A stretch of 64,000 nucleotides of DNA. Source: Thalassococcus sp. S3. GTDB taxonomy: Bacteria; Pseudomonadota; Alphaproteobacteria; Rhodobacterales; Rhodobacteraceae. The notes beneath the pieces were generated by a model. That model ran no database searches, was not told the origin of the DNA, and saw only the letters and a list, made by a program, of their open reading frames with translations. Positions 8,630 through 17,829 of this stretch are shown here, piece by piece (position 1 is the stretch's first letter; every line of letters begins with the position of its first letter). The stretch is from NCBI RefSeq assembly GCF_004216475.1, contig NZ_CP022303.1:3720001-3784000 (forward strand), written 5' to 3'. A program made the translations under genes and the position numbers.

Positions 8630-8638
8630 TCAGAAAGA

Positions 8639-9001
8639 TCAGGCTTCCTGCGCCGCGGTCCCCGCCGGCAACCACATCTTTTCAAGCTGATAGAACTCGC
8701 GCACCTCGGGCCGAAAGATATGGACGACCACATCGCCGGTATCGATCAGCACCCAGTCTCCGGCATCTTTGCCTTCGACGCGGCTGAGCCGCCCGAACTC
8801 CTGCTTGAGGCGATCCACGAGCTTTTCGGCCATCGCCGCCACCTGACGTGTAGAGCGGCCCGAACAAATCACCATGTAGTCGCCGATGGCTGTCTTGCCG
8901 CGCAGGTCAATCTGCACAACCTCTTCAGCCTTGTCGTCTTGCAGTGAGGATATGATGCGCGCCAACAGCTCTTCGCTGGAAGGCTCGGGTTGGCTGGCCA
9001 T
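8639..9001 (-). CDS. rsfS: Ribosomal silencing factor RsfS
   Basis: The core DDKAEEVVQIDLRGKTAIGDYMVICSGRSTRQVAAMAEKLVDRLKQEFG...GDWVLIDTGDVVVHIFRPEVREFYQLEKMW is the full RsfS (Iojap/DUF143) domain. It binds uL14 on the 50S subunit and blocks subunit joining during starvation. The start is uncertain: ATG at 9001 gives the usual short N-terminus (MASQPEPSSEELLARI, 120 residues), while ATGs at 9067 and 9082 would add 22 or 27 residues; none has a good ribosome-binding site. It precedes rlmH in a two-gene operon. Confidence 0.93.
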   Translation of the reverse strand: MASQPEPSSEELLARIISSLQDDKAEEVVQIDLRGKTAIGDYMVICSGRSTRQVAAMAEKLVDRLKQEFGRLSRVEGKDAGDWVLIDTGDVVVHIFRPEVREFYQLEKMWLPAGTAAQEA

Positions 9002-9250
9002 CCGACCAGTCCGATCGTCAGCGGCATATGCCGCATCAACGTGGGATGACAGAACGGTGTCCTCCATGTAACGCGCCGCCAAAACCCCGGCGCAGGGCGT
9101 ATATCAAGGGTAACAAGCCAAAGGTGACATTTCAATGAAACTGATAAAGGGGCAGCGCGAGATTGCACAGGCACGTTGCGTCTTCATTGTTTTTACAAAT
9201 GAATTCAAAGGCGCTAGGGTCACCCGGTGAGATATCGGGAGGAGATGCGG

Positions 9251-9754
9251 ATGCGGCGAAGCCCCGCACCAGTGATGACACTTGCGCTCTATTTCATCGC
9301 GCTTTGCCTGTCGGTCCGGGAGGCGGCTGCCAGCGGCGATACCCGCTGGGCGGTTTTCACGCCAGAGGTCATCTTCTACCAGGAAGATGCGCCCGGAGCG
9401 GGCGTCGTCTATCCGGATCGCCACGCGCTCATCTACTATATCTCCGAGCATGATGGGTGGCTGGCAACGCTCACGCTCTCGACGCCCGCCGTGGTGACAT
9501 CGGTCACCTCCCGCCTTGTGCGCAAGGACGGTCTGTCGGCGTCTCTGATCCTGGATGAAAACAAGATGATCAGCGCCTATGACCACGAAACCCGACGCGC
9601 GACCATCAGCTTCGCATTTGCGGCCGAAGACATCGAACGGTTTCAATCCGCGATTGAATGGCTCGTGGAAACCGAGTTTGGCACGGTCAGCTTCTCGCTT
9701 TCCGGCTCCCACGCCGCGCTCAAGCAGCTTTTGCAGGTGACGTCAGGAACGTGA
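9251..9754 (+). CDS. Exported protein of unknown function
   Basis: GGGAGGAG lies 6 bases before the ATG at 9251, so I prefer this start over ATGs at 9227 and 9245. The 167-residue product begins with a signal peptide (MRRSPAPVMTLALYFIALCLSVREAAAS). The mature part carries no cysteine and no motif I can name (TRWAVFTPEVIFYQEDAPGAG, YYISEHDGWLATLTLSTP). It is divergent from rsfS, and its end overlaps the convergent MscS gene by 12 bp. Confidence 0.7.
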   Translation: MRRSPAPVMTLALYFIALCLSVREAAASGDTRWAVFTPEVIFYQEDAPGAGVVYPDRHALIYYISEHDGWLATLTLSTPAVVTSVTSRLVRKDGLSASLILDENKMISAYDHETRRATISFAFAAEDIERFQSAIEWLVETEFGTVSFSLSGSHAALKQLLQVTSGT

Positions 9755-11104
9755 ACCCGCCCCGTCCTGCAACGTCAGAACGGGATGCTTCTCGCTGGGT
9801 TCTTCCAGCATCCGCACCTCGCGCTGCGGAAACGGGATCGAGATACCGTGCGCCTGAAAGGCATCCCAAAGCGCGAGATAGACATTGCCACGAATATTCG
9901 TCAGCCCCCCGGTCGGGTCAGTGATCCAGAACCGCAATATGTAATCGACGCTGCTGTCCCCAAAGCCCACGATGTGGCACACGGGCGGTTTGAAATCGAG
10001 AACACGCTCAACACGCTGCGCGGCCTCCACGGCAATGGCGCGCACCTTGTGAGGGTCATCGTGATAGGCCGTGCCGAAATAGATATCGAGCCGCACAAAC
10101 TCGTTCGAATGAGACCAGTTGACCACCTGGCCGGTGATCAGATCCTCATTCGGGATCAGGAACTCTTTCCCGTCCCGGGTTACGACTGAAACATAGCGCG
10201 CGCCAAGCGAATTGATCCAGCCGAAGGTTTCACCCAGTGAGATGACGTCACCCGGCTTGATCGACTTGTCCAGCAGGATGATGACCCCTGAGACGAGGTT
10301 CGACACGACCTTCTGAAGGCCAAAGCCCAGACCTAGTCCAATCGCCCCGGACAGAAAGGCGAGGCCCGTCAGATCGATTCCGACCGATTGAACACCGATC
10401 AGGATCGCGGCGCCGTAGACGAAGACCTGCACGCCCTTGACGGCCAGCACCTGCATCGAAGGAGAAATGTCCTCGTTGCGGCGGATATTCGAAGAGGCCG
10501 TCTGCGCGATCAGCCGCGCCGCAGTGAACATGATGCCGATCACCACCAGCGCCGTCAGGATCGTAAGGACCGACAGCCTTACCTCTCCGATATTGAAATC
10601 CAGGCTGTCCAGAAACGCGGTCGTCTCGTCGACGAGGGTCAGATAATAAAGCGTCGCATAGATCCAGAGCGACCAGCTGACCAGCCGACGCAGAAACTTG
10701 TTTCTGACGATCCGCGCCGCGAAACCGATAAAGAGCCACACGGTGACAAGTGTCGCGGCAAGGCCGATCCAATAACTGCGCGATGGCCAGGTGACCTGCT
10801 GCATGACCAGATAGATGAACCAGGCCATGAGCGCGAAGAAGATCAAAAGAAGCCGCTGGCGCACCTGGACGATCAGGCGCAGCCGCCATTTCGGCCAGCC
10901 CTCCCGACTGCGGGCCCAGGCCTGGAGGCGGGGTTCGGTCACCAGCTTCAGAACATAAGCCGCTGCCATCAGCGCAAGTATGATGAGGACCTGGTTCTGA
11001 CGCCAGCCCGGGGTCAGAAGCCCCTGCAGAAACACCAGCACATCGGTCCAGACACTCAAAGCGGTGTCCGTAAGAGATGCGAAATTCGTCTGCTCTTGAT
11101 CCAT
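9743..11104 (-). CDS. Mechanosensitive ion channel, MscS family
   Basis: The start at 11104 gives MDQEQTNFASLTDTALSVW and 453 residues; the ATG at 11152 adds a 16-residue extension without support. Several transmembrane helices (about residues 35-260) precede the MscS core: the pore helix SGAIGLGLGFGLQKVVSNLVSGVIILLDKSIKPGD and the beta domain (GETFGWINSLGARYVSVVTRDGKEFLIPNEDLITGQVVNWS), followed by the cytoplasmic alpha/beta cage. The channel opens under membrane tension to release solutes at hypo-osmotic shock. The extra N-terminal helices place it among the larger YnaI/YbdG-like members. Confidence 0.93.
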   Translation of the reverse strand: MDQEQTNFASLTDTALSVWTDVLVFLQGLLTPGWRQNQVLIILALMAAAYVLKLVTEPRLQAWARSREGWPKWRLRLIVQVRQRLLLIFFALMAWFIYLVMQQVTWPSRSYWIGLAATLVTVWLFIGFAARIVRNKFLRRLVSWSLWIYATLYYLTLVDETTAFLDSLDFNIGEVRLSVLTILTALVVIGIMFTAARLIAQTASSNIRRNEDISPSMQVLAVKGVQVFVYGAAILIGVQSVGIDLTGLAFLSGAIGLGLGFGLQKVVSNLVSGVIILLDKSIKPGDVISLGETFGWINSLGARYVSVVTRDGKEFLIPNEDLITGQVVNWSHSNEFVRLDIYFGTAYHDDPHKVRAIAVEAAQRVERVLDFKPPVCHIVGFGDSSVDYILRFWITDPTGGLTNIRGNVYLALWDAFQAHGISIPFPQREVRMLEEPSEKHPVLTLQDGAGSRS

Positions 11105-11157
11105 CAGCCCGCCTTTTTTGGCAAAATCGCACGCGGCGGGCCGATCTGGCAAGTCAC

Positions 11158-11787
11158 CTAAAAGTTGAAGCGCAAACCGATCAGAACGTCGAGGCTGTCA
11201 AAATCCGCCGAAAGCTGGCTGCCGCCGGGGCCGGCAAGATCGACGGAACCGGCGCTGACATATCGCAATTCGGTGTTCAGCGTCAGTTGATCGCTGAGCG
11301 CATAGTCGACCCCGGCCATGATTTGACCGGCCAACCCGCCGCGATCGCTATATTCACCGGGGCTCGCCCCTCCTGCGACGTCAAAGTCGATCTCGGTCAC
11401 GTATCCGAGGCCTGCGCCCACATACGGCGTCCAGCGCGATGCGGTGGCGGTGGGGAAACTGTAATAGCCATTCACCATGAGGATGGTTGCGGCGAAGTCG
11501 CCCGACCCGCCCAACGCGCCCGAGATCGAGGATGTATCGCCACTGCGATAGCCAAACTCCACCTCCGCGCGCAGACGGTCTCCGGGATAGATATATCCGA
11601 ACGCGCCACCCACGGCTGGCCCGCTGTCGAAAGACGCAGCGCCACTGGCCGCGCCACCGGTCCCAGTGACATCTGAATCCGACAGATTGGCGAAGCCACC
11701 CCAGGCTTTCAGGTAGAACCCTTCGGCCTGCGCGTGACCCGCGGCGAGCAAGATGGCGGCTCCGGCATATAGACTTGATTTCAGCAT
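11158..11787 (-). CDS. Outer-membrane beta-barrel protein
   Basis: A 209-residue protein with a signal peptide (MLKSSLYAGAAILLAAGHAQAEG) and alternating beta-strands (YLKAWGGFANL, GGAFGYIYPGDRLRAEVEFGYRSG, WTPYVGAGLGYVTEIDF, QIMAGVDYALSDQLTLNTELRYVSAG). It ends LIGLRFNF, with the terminal Phe that marks outer-membrane barrels for BAM insertion. The fold looks like a small eight-stranded OmpA/Omp25-type barrel. It lies 53 bp upstream of the mscS-type gene on the same strand and may be co-transcribed; its function is unknown. Confidence 0.87.
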   Translation of the reverse strand: MLKSSLYAGAAILLAAGHAQAEGFYLKAWGGFANLSDSDVTGTGGAASGAASFDSGPAVGGAFGYIYPGDRLRAEVEFGYRSGDTSSISGALGGSGDFAATILMVNGYYSFPTATASRWTPYVGAGLGYVTEIDFDVAGGASPGEYSDRGGLAGQIMAGVDYALSDQLTLNTELRYVSAGSVDLAGPGGSQLSADFDSLDVLIGLRFNF

Positions 11788-11893
11788 GATGGCTGCACCT
11801 CTTTGGCTTTGTCGATGCCGTCGAGAATGCGGACCGAAAGGGTTCGATCCAGCCTGATTGCACCAACGGGACGGGCTTTTGCACGAATGGGCG

Positions 11894-12748
11894 TCAGCCT
11901 TGGCGCCGCCCTTCGAACCGCGTGCGGATCGCAGCCATGCGTGACCGGCTGACCGGCAGGGAAAGCCCGGTTTTCAAGCGTAATGACATCGACCTGCCTT
12001 GCGTTTCGACATCCTCCACCGCAGCGTCCGCCACCCAATGAGAGCGGTGGATCTGAACACCCGCATCCGCGACATCCTCGACCGCTTGGCCGAATGGATA
12101 CAGGATCAGCGCATCGCCCTTGTCGGTGTAGACCCGCAGATAATGTAACTCAGCGCTTAACGCGCAGAGCGTCTGACCAAGATGGGTCGGCACCCGCTCC
12201 CAAAAGGCGGGCTGACCGGGCTCAGCTTCCACCGCGCGGCCTTTGAGCGGCTCAAGCCGCAAAAGCGGAACAGCATTCAGGGCCAGCCAGCACAAAGTGG
12301 CCGGAGGAGCGAGCGCGGTAAATTCATCCAGAAAGGCAAGGATTATGCCCTGCTCCGCCTCGGCCGGGTCCGGCGCAACGCCAAAAAGCTGGTCAAGAAC
12401 CATGGCGACGGGCGTGAAGACCGCAGATCCGGCCAGTGCAACCACCGCAATCTGAAGCCAAGGCCCTGCTTTTACAGGTGACACCAAACGCGTGAGCCCG
12501 ACCTGCAAGACGGCAAAGATCGATAGAAGTCCAAAAACCTGCAACCCCCAGAACAAGAGACTTGCCGCTCCGCTAACGCCTTCGGACACGCCCGGATCAA
12601 GACCAGCAAATATGAGTGTAAGCGTGAGACCGGAAAGCCCGAGGAAGACCGGCCAGGAATTCAGAGACAGACCACTCGTCACAAGCCGCTTATGAAAGCG
12701 GGATCGAGACTTCGTTGCGTCGGTTCCAGGGGAGCGTGAACGGGTCAT
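11894..12748 (-). CDS. Membrane-bound LytTR-type DNA-binding regulator
   Basis: About four transmembrane segments (FLGLSGLTLTLIFAG, LLFWGLQVFGLLSIFAVLQVGL, LQIAVVALAGSAVFTPVAMVL, PPATLCWLALNAVPLL) are followed by a C-terminal LytTR domain (LCALSAELHYLRVYTDKGDALILY, GVQIHRSHWVADAAVEDV, SLRLKTGLSLPVSRSR). One-component membrane LytTR regulators bind paired direct repeats and sense membrane-linked signals. The start is unclear: ATG 12748 overlaps the SOUL gene by 59 bp, whereas a GTG at 12682 starts just after the SOUL stop and still keeps all membrane segments. It is probably co-transcribed with the upstream SOUL gene. Confidence 0.82.
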   Translation of the reverse strand: MTRSRSPGTDATKSRSRFHKRLVTSGLSLNSWPVFLGLSGLTLTLIFAGLDPGVSEGVSGAASLLFWGLQVFGLLSIFAVLQVGLTRLVSPVKAGPWLQIAVVALAGSAVFTPVAMVLDQLFGVAPDPAEAEQGIILAFLDEFTALAPPATLCWLALNAVPLLRLEPLKGRAVEAEPGQPAFWERVPTHLGQTLCALSAELHYLRVYTDKGDALILYPFGQAVEDVADAGVQIHRSHWVADAAVEDVETQGRSMSLRLKTGLSLPVSRSRMAAIRTRFEGRRQG

Positions 12749-13289
12749 CGTAGAAATGATACCGGGCGGGACCGGCAACTTTTAGTCCCTGATCGGCTGC
12801 ATATTGCATGAGTGTCTGCGTCTTTGTGGCCAGCGCGCGTGTTGTCGCCAAGCCGGAAAAGCGGATCACCAAATGCTCTTCTGGCCCGGTCTCGACAAAT
12901 CGGATGCTGTCGGACGAGGGGCGCGGCAAATCTTCGATCCGGTAGGCTGCCGGCATCATGAACCTTACGGTCCAGACCCCGTCCCCGGGCAGTTGGCTGA
13001 CAGGCACAGTCATCGCGACGCTTTCGCCGCTCTCATTGCCGCCGAAAATGAAGTCCGCCAAGACACGGAAACCCCGTCTGATCGCCTGCTCGCGGGACCC
13101 ATCGACCTGCACCTCCGCCACGATGTGCGGAGCGTAGCGCCGAAGTTCGATATCCCCGTCGATCTTGTTAACCGCAAAGGGGGGTTGTTCGTACCCTTTG
13201 TACATATCCGCGCGTGCCACAACAGCGATCGTCAGCGCCACGACCGCGACGATCAATCCCAGAGCATATATTTTAAAAGCATTCACCAT
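12690..13289 (-). CDS. SOUL-family heme-binding-like protein, membrane-anchored
   Basis: A 199-residue protein with one N-terminal membrane segment ([22 protein letters not shown]) and a SOUL/HBP domain ([82 protein letters not shown]). SOUL proteins bind heme or tetrapyrrole in eukaryotes; bacterial roles are poorly known. The domain faces the periplasm if the anchor is a signal anchor. It is followed by, and overlaps or abuts, a membrane LytTR regulator, which hints that the pair could form a sensing unit. Confidence 0.88.
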   Translation of the reverse strand: MVNAFKIYALGLIVAVVALTIAVVARADMYKGYEQPPFAVNKIDGDIELRRYAPHIVAEVQVDGSREQAIRRGFRVLADFIFGGNESGESVAMTVPVSQLPGDGVWTVRFMMPAAYRIEDLPRPSSDSIRFVETGPEEHLVIRFSGLATTRALATKTQTLMQYAADQGLKVAGPARYHFYDDPFTLPWNRRNEVSIPLS

Positions 13290-13367
13290 ATTTGCGGTAC
13301 GAAGGCCGGCATCGCTCGGATCACTTCAAACCTTGCCTGCGGGGGTGCGACATAGTATCTGCTCCCA

Positions 13368-13466
13368 ATGCAACCCGTCTTTGCCCTGATCCTGGACAGT
13401 TCCGACCGCGTGCGGCTGCGCGAGCGCTTTTTCGGGGCAACGCGAACGGTTCTTGCGCGCCTATAA
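13368..13466 (+). CDS. Possible 32-codon leader ORF ahead of leuC
   Basis: ATG at 13368 opens a 32-codon frame ending in TAA at 13464, 53 bp before leuC. The peptide starts [15 protein letters not shown] and ends TRTVLARL; five of 32 codons are Leu, including a rare CTA as the last sense codon. This could be a leucine-sensing leader peptide or a small conserved protein. No convincing Shine-Dalgarno or attenuator stem was found, so coding status is uncertain. Confidence 0.35.
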   Translation: MQPVFALILDSSDRVRLRERFFGATRTVLARL

Positions 13467-13519
13467 TCTGCGACACCTCCTTCAAGCCAGTTTCACAGCC
13501 ATCTGACGGGAGAGGACCG

Positions 13520-14923
13520 ATGTCCCCCAAAACACTCTACGATAAAATCTGGGATGCCCATGTCGCGCATGAAGCCGACGACGGCACCTGCCTTCTCTAT
13601 ATCGATCGCCATCTCGTGCACGAGGTGACAAGCCCTCAGGCCTTCGAAGGGCTGCGCATGTCGGGCCGGAAAGTGCGCGCACCCGAAAAGACCATCGCGG
13701 TGCCTGATCACAACGTTCCGACAACGCCCGGTCGCGACAAGCATATCGACAACGAGGAAAGCCGCATTCAGGTCGAAGCGCTCGACAAGAATGCACGGGA
13801 TTTCGGTGTGCACTATTACCCGGTCTCGGACATCCGGCAGGGTATCGTGCATATCGTCGGCCCCGAACAGGGCTGGACCCTTCCGGGCATGACCGTTGTC
13901 TGCGGCGACAGCCATACCGCCACGCATGGTGCTTTCGGTGCCTTGGCACACGGGATCGGCACCTCCGAGGTTGAACATGTTCTGGCCACGCAAACACTGA
14001 TCCAGAAGAAGTCGAAAAACATGAAGGTGGAGATTACCGGCCAACTCCGCCCCGGCGTCACGGCGAAAGACATCACCCTTTCGGTGATCGGAAAGACCGG
14101 AACCGCCGGCGGGACCGGTTATGTCATCGAATATTGCGGCGAAGCAATCCGGTCACTGTCTATGGAAGGCCGCATGACCGTCTGCAACATGGCCATCGAG
14201 GGCGGCGCCCGCGCCGGCCTGATCGCGCCTGATGAGACCACATTCGCTTACGTGCAGGGCCGGCCGCATGCACCGAAAGGCGCGCAATGGGAGGCCGCGC
14301 TGGCGTGGTGGAAAACGCTTTACTCCGACGACGATGCGGAATGGGACAAGGTGATCACGATCCGCGGTGAAGATATCGCGCCGGTCGTCACCTGGGGAAC
14401 CTCGCCCGAAGATGTGCTGCCGATCACCGACGCCGTGCCAGCCCCCGACAGCTTTGATGGCGGAAAGGTCGATGCCGCCAAACGCTCCCTTGAATATATG
14501 GGGCTGGAGGCGGGTACCCCGCTTCGCGACATCAAGATCGACGCTGTCTTCATCGGCTCCTGCACCAACGGGCGCATCGAAGACCTGCGCGCGGCAGCCG
14601 ATATCCTGAAAGGCAAAAGGATCGCAGACGGGGTCCGCGCCATGGTCGTTCCCGGGTCAGGCCTCGTGCGCGCACAGGCCGAAGAGGAAGGCATCGCCGA
14701 CATCTTCAAGGAAGCCGGTTTCGAGTGGCGCCTTGCGGGATGTTCCATGTGCCTGGCCATGAACCCCGATCAGCTTGAGCCGGGAGAGCGCTGCGCCGCG
14801 ACGTCGAACCGCAACTTCGAGGGGCGACAGGGACGCGGCGGTCGAACGCATTTGATGAGCCCGGCAATGGCAGCTGCTGCCGCGGTGACCGGACGGCTCA
14901 CGGATGTTCGCGACTTGATGTAA
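13520..14923 (+). CDS. leuC: 3-isopropylmalate dehydratase large subunit LeuC
   Basis: The start at 13520 is set by GGGAGAGG upstream and by the standard N-terminus [18 protein letters not shown]; the frame extends further upstream but without homology. The 467-residue protein has the aconitase-family 4Fe-4S ligands in GSCTNGR and [10 protein letters not shown], plus [26 protein letters not shown]. With LeuD it isomerises 2-isopropylmalate to 3-isopropylmalate in leucine synthesis. leuD follows after 75 bp. Confidence 0.98.
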   Translation: MSPKTLYDKIWDAHVAHEADDGTCLLYIDRHLVHEVTSPQAFEGLRMSGRKVRAPEKTIAVPDHNVPTTPGRDKHIDNEESRIQVEALDKNARDFGVHYYPVSDIRQGIVHIVGPEQGWTLPGMTVVCGDSHTATHGAFGALAHGIGTSEVEHVLATQTLIQKKSKNMKVEITGQLRPGVTAKDITLSVIGKTGTAGGTGYVIEYCGEAIRSLSMEGRMTVCNMAIEGGARAGLIAPDETTFAYVQGRPHAPKGAQWEAALAWWKTLYSDDDAEWDKVITIRGEDIAPVVTWGTSPEDVLPITDAVPAPDSFDGGKVDAAKRSLEYMGLEAGTPLRDIKIDAVFIGSCTNGRIEDLRAAADILKGKRIADGVRAMVVPGSGLVRAQAEEEGIADIFKEAGFEWRLAGCSMCLAMNPDQLEPGERCAATSNRNFEGRQGRGGRTHLMSPAMAAAAAVTGRLTDVRDLM

Positions 14924-14998
14924 CTGGCACCGCGCCTCCGCCGTTGAGACGGCATCCGCGCCAAGGGCGGGGGCACGGCCTGAACAGGATCCTTTCGA

Positions 14999-15604
14999 AT
15001 GGACAAATTCAAAACAGTCACGGGGATTGCGGCACCGCTTCCGCTGATCAACATCGACACCGATATGATCATCCCCAAGCAATTCCTCAAAACCATCAAA
15101 CGGTCGGGTCTTGGGGTGAACCTTTTCGACGAAATGCGCTATCATCCCGATGGCGGCGAGAACCCCGATTTCGTGCTGAACAAAGACGCCTATCGCAAGG
15201 CAGAGATCCTCGTTGCCGGCGACAATTTCGGCTGCGGATCGTCTCGGGAACACGCGCCCTGGGCGATTGAGGACTTTGGTATCCGCTGTGTGATCGCCCC
15301 GTCCTTCGCCGACATCTTCTTTAACAACTGCTTCAAGAATGGCATCCTTCCGATTGCCCTTCCGCAAGAGGTTGTCGACGTTCTGATGAAAGATGCGGAG
15401 AAAGGCGAAAACGCCCGGATGACGATCGATCTTGAAACCCAGACAATCACCACATCCGATGGAGAGACATTTTCGTTCGAGGTCGATCCCTTCAAAAAGC
15501 ACTGCCTTCTTGAAGGTCTCGATGACATCGGTCTGACCATGGAAAAGTCAGAAAGCATCGACGCTTACGAGGCGCAGGCCTCTCAACAGCGCCCCTGGGT
15601 CTAG
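14999..15604 (+). CDS. leuD: 3-isopropylmalate dehydratase small subunit LeuD
   Basis: A 201-residue protein starting [31 protein letters not shown], with the swivelling-domain signature [42 protein letters not shown]. It completes the LeuCD isomerase. It follows leuC by 75 bp, and a hairpin with a T-run lies 27 bp after the stop, so leuC-leuD probably form one transcript. Confidence 0.98.
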   Translation: MDKFKTVTGIAAPLPLINIDTDMIIPKQFLKTIKRSGLGVNLFDEMRYHPDGGENPDFVLNKDAYRKAEILVAGDNFGCGSSREHAPWAIEDFGIRCVIAPSFADIFFNNCFKNGILPIALPQEVVDVLMKDAEKGENARMTIDLETQTITTSDGETFSFEVDPFKKHCLLEGLDDIGLTMEKSESIDAYEAQASQQRPWV

Positions 15605-15630
15605 CGTATTAACATTACCGGCAAGAATAT

Positions 15631-15659
15631 GCCGTGTCCTTAACGGGGCACGGCTTTTT
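15631..15659 (+). terminator. Rho-independent terminator after leuD
   Basis: GCCGTGTCC pairs with GGGCACGGC (one G-T pair) and is followed directly by TTTTT. This is a classic intrinsic terminator 27 bp past the leuD stop. Confidence 0.88.
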
Positions 15660-15937
15660 CATGGTCCGCAGAGCCGTAGTAGCGCGCCGATACCCCGCTA
15701 CCATATCTGGTGCGAGCCGCTCCAAAGCCGCAAATACGTTGCGGATTTGATGCAAAGACGCACCAGTTTCTTCACGCTTTTGCCGTGATTTTTTAATGAA
15801 TTGGGATCACGACTTGAGCCACTGCCCGAAACAAGGCACAAATGAGGCAATATTGAGGCATACCGCGCAAAAGCGGGATCAAGTTGGACAAGGGTGCGGC
15901 ATCGTATCGCGCTCGACCAGTTTGAAGGGATCGAACA
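15660..15937. other. Non-coding region between leuD terminator and a membrane-protein gene
   Basis: No gene is seen in this stretch. It holds a CGTGAT...ATCACG imperfect palindrome near 15785-15812 around an AT-rich TTTTTTAATGAATT core, which may mark the promoter of the downstream operon. No consensus -35/-10 pair could be fixed with confidence. Confidence 0.4.
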
Positions 15938-16771
15938 GTGATTGCACGGATCACAGGCGCAGCGATGCGCGCCGTTTTGGTTGCGATACTTATTGCAACA
16001 CCTGCACTTCTTGTTCCGGGCATCGTTTCGGGCGGGCCAGAACTGATCTTGCTCCTGGCGCTCATCGCGGCCGTGCTCACCTTTCTGGAGTACAATACCG
16101 CCTACCCAAGCATCGTCGAATTTCGAGACGCGCCGCCGCTCAATCGCATTCGCTTTATCGCGTTGTTTGCTACGGTGTTCTTTCTGACGGTCATGGCAAA
16201 GCATGCTGTCGCCCCGACCGGACTGACGACGCTTGTCGCGTCACTGGGCGGCCTGATCGGGGATGCCGTCGACTTTCCCTATTCTCCGGTGCGGCTTGTC
16301 ATTCTAATTCTGCCGTCGGACGCGCCTTTGGCGCTTTACGAAGCGGTCCGGATGTCCGCCGGTGTCGCCTATACAATCGCTTTTCTCGCAACCCTGATCT
16401 TCCTGATGCTGGTTCGGTTGCTCGGCTGGCCGACCGGCGCGGGGTCGTTCAATGTCTGGATCAACCTGCCCCTTTTCGACCCCACAACGGGGGGAGACGT
16501 GGTACAGCGGCTGCACCGCGATGCACGGATCAACATCATACTTGGTGTGCTGCTCCCCTTCCTGATACCGGCGCTCATGAAAATGGCGTCGGCGATCATT
16601 GATCCTGCGATCCTGCACAACCCACACACCCTGATCTGGACCATCAGCGCTTGGGCCTTCCTGCCGGCCAGCATCATCATGCGCGGTATCGCAATGTCCC
16701 GGATCGGAGACCTGATCGAGGAACAGCGCCGCAGAACCTACGCCAATGCGGAGGCCGCGCAGACGGTATGA
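15938..16771 (+). CDS. Multi-pass membrane protein of unknown function
   Basis: A 277-residue protein with about six membrane segments (AVLVAILIATPALLVPGIV, LILLLALIAAVLTFLEY, FIALFATVFFLTVMAKH, VAYTIAFLATLIFLMLVRLLGW, IILGVLLPFLIPALMKMASA, LIWTISAWAFLPASIIMRGIA) and a charged C-terminal tail (RIGDLIEEQRRRTYA). I cannot name its family. It overlaps the next gene by 4 bp (ATGA), so the two are translationally coupled; the partner is an exported endonuclease/phosphatase-fold protein. Confidence 0.8.
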   Translation: MIARITGAAMRAVLVAILIATPALLVPGIVSGGPELILLLALIAAVLTFLEYNTAYPSIVEFRDAPPLNRIRFIALFATVFFLTVMAKHAVAPTGLTTLVASLGGLIGDAVDFPYSPVRLVILILPSDAPLALYEAVRMSAGVAYTIAFLATLIFLMLVRLLGWPTGAGSFNVWINLPLFDPTTGGDVVQRLHRDARINIILGVLLPFLIPALMKMASAIIDPAILHNPHTLIWTISAWAFLPASIIMRGIAMSRIGDLIEEQRRRTYANAEAAQTV

Positions 16772-17829
16772 CAAGACGCGCACGCCAGATCGCGATCTTG
16801 TTCGCGTTCTGCCTGTATGGCGCGGTTGCCCATGCCGCAGACACAGTGCGCATCGCAACCTGGAATGTGGAATTGCAACGCTCGGGGCCCGGCCTGCTTC
16901 TGCGCGACATAATGCGGGGGCAGGATCAGGATCTCAAAGCGGTCTACGATACGTTGCTGGCGGTGCGCCCGGATATCGTTGCCTTGCAAGGCTTCGACCA
17001 CGATCAGGACGGCGTCGCCCTGCGCGCCTTTGCCGATGCGCTTTCCGATCTGGGTCTGACCTATGATCATCTTTTGTGGCGCCCCACGAACCGCGGACGC
17101 TCGACCGGTCTGGATATGGATGGCAACGGTCGGATGGGGGAGGCGCGCGATGCCCAAGGATATGGCCGGTTCTCCGGTCAGGGTGCGATGGCGGTTCTGT
17201 CCCGTTATCCCATTCGGAGTGACGAGATTCAGGACTTCACCGATCTGCTTTGGCGGGATCTGCCCGGCGCCCTTTTACCGCGCCATGAGGACGGCACCGC
17301 CTTCCCCTCGCCCGAGGCTCAGGCCATTCAGCGCCTGTCCTCCTCGGGCCATTGGGTTGTGCCGTTTCAGCTTCCCAACGGAACGGACCTTCATCTTCTG
17401 ACGTTTCATGCCACTCCGCCGGTCTTCGACGGGCCGGAAGATCTGAACGGGCGCCGCAATCACGACGAGATTCGCTTTTGGACGCTTTATCTGGATGGCG
17501 CCTTTGGTCCACCCCCTGAGCAATCCTTCGTGATCGCGGGCAGTGCCAATCTCGATCCTGGCCGCAGCGATGGCCGACGTGAGGCCATCAAGGATCTGAT
17601 CGCCGACCCAAGGGTCCAGGATCCCGCCCCTCAGGGCGCCCCGAACGGCGGATTGGCGACGGTCGACTGGCCCGATCCCGGTCCGGGCCGGCTTCGGGTC
17701 GACTATGTTCTGCCATCCCGTGATCTGCGTCTCTCCGGCTCGGGCGTATACTGGCCCGAAGACGACGCGGCTGGCGCAGGAGCCAGCCGCCATCGGATGG
17801 TCTGGGTCGATATCGATCTCACAAACTAA
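16768..17829 (+). CDS. Exported endonuclease/exonuclease/phosphatase-family protein
   Basis: The start at 16768 overlaps the upstream stop (ATGA). The 353-residue product has a signal peptide (MTRRARQIAILFAFCLYGAVAHAAD), then the EEP fold: IATWNVEL, VRPDIVALQGFDHDQDGVAL, GQGAMAVLSRYPI, LHLLTFHATPPVF and a final RLRVDYVLPSRDL...GASRHRMVWVDI. These correspond to the metal, His and Asp/Asn positions of DNase I-like phosphodiesterases, although the usual GD-N motif is here SANLDPGRSDG. Its substrate in the periplasm is unknown. The stop overlaps the convergent epimerase gene by 4 bp. Confidence 0.87.
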   Translation: MTRRARQIAILFAFCLYGAVAHAADTVRIATWNVELQRSGPGLLLRDIMRGQDQDLKAVYDTLLAVRPDIVALQGFDHDQDGVALRAFADALSDLGLTYDHLLWRPTNRGRSTGLDMDGNGRMGEARDAQGYGRFSGQGAMAVLSRYPIRSDEIQDFTDLLWRDLPGALLPRHEDGTAFPSPEAQAIQRLSSSGHWVVPFQLPNGTDLHLLTFHATPPVFDGPEDLNGRRNHDEIRFWTLYLDGAFGPPPEQSFVIAGSANLDPGRSDGRREAIKDLIADPRVQDPAPQGAPNGGLATVDWPDPGPGRLRVDYVLPSRDLRLSGSGVYWPEDDAAGAGASRHRMVWVDIDLTN

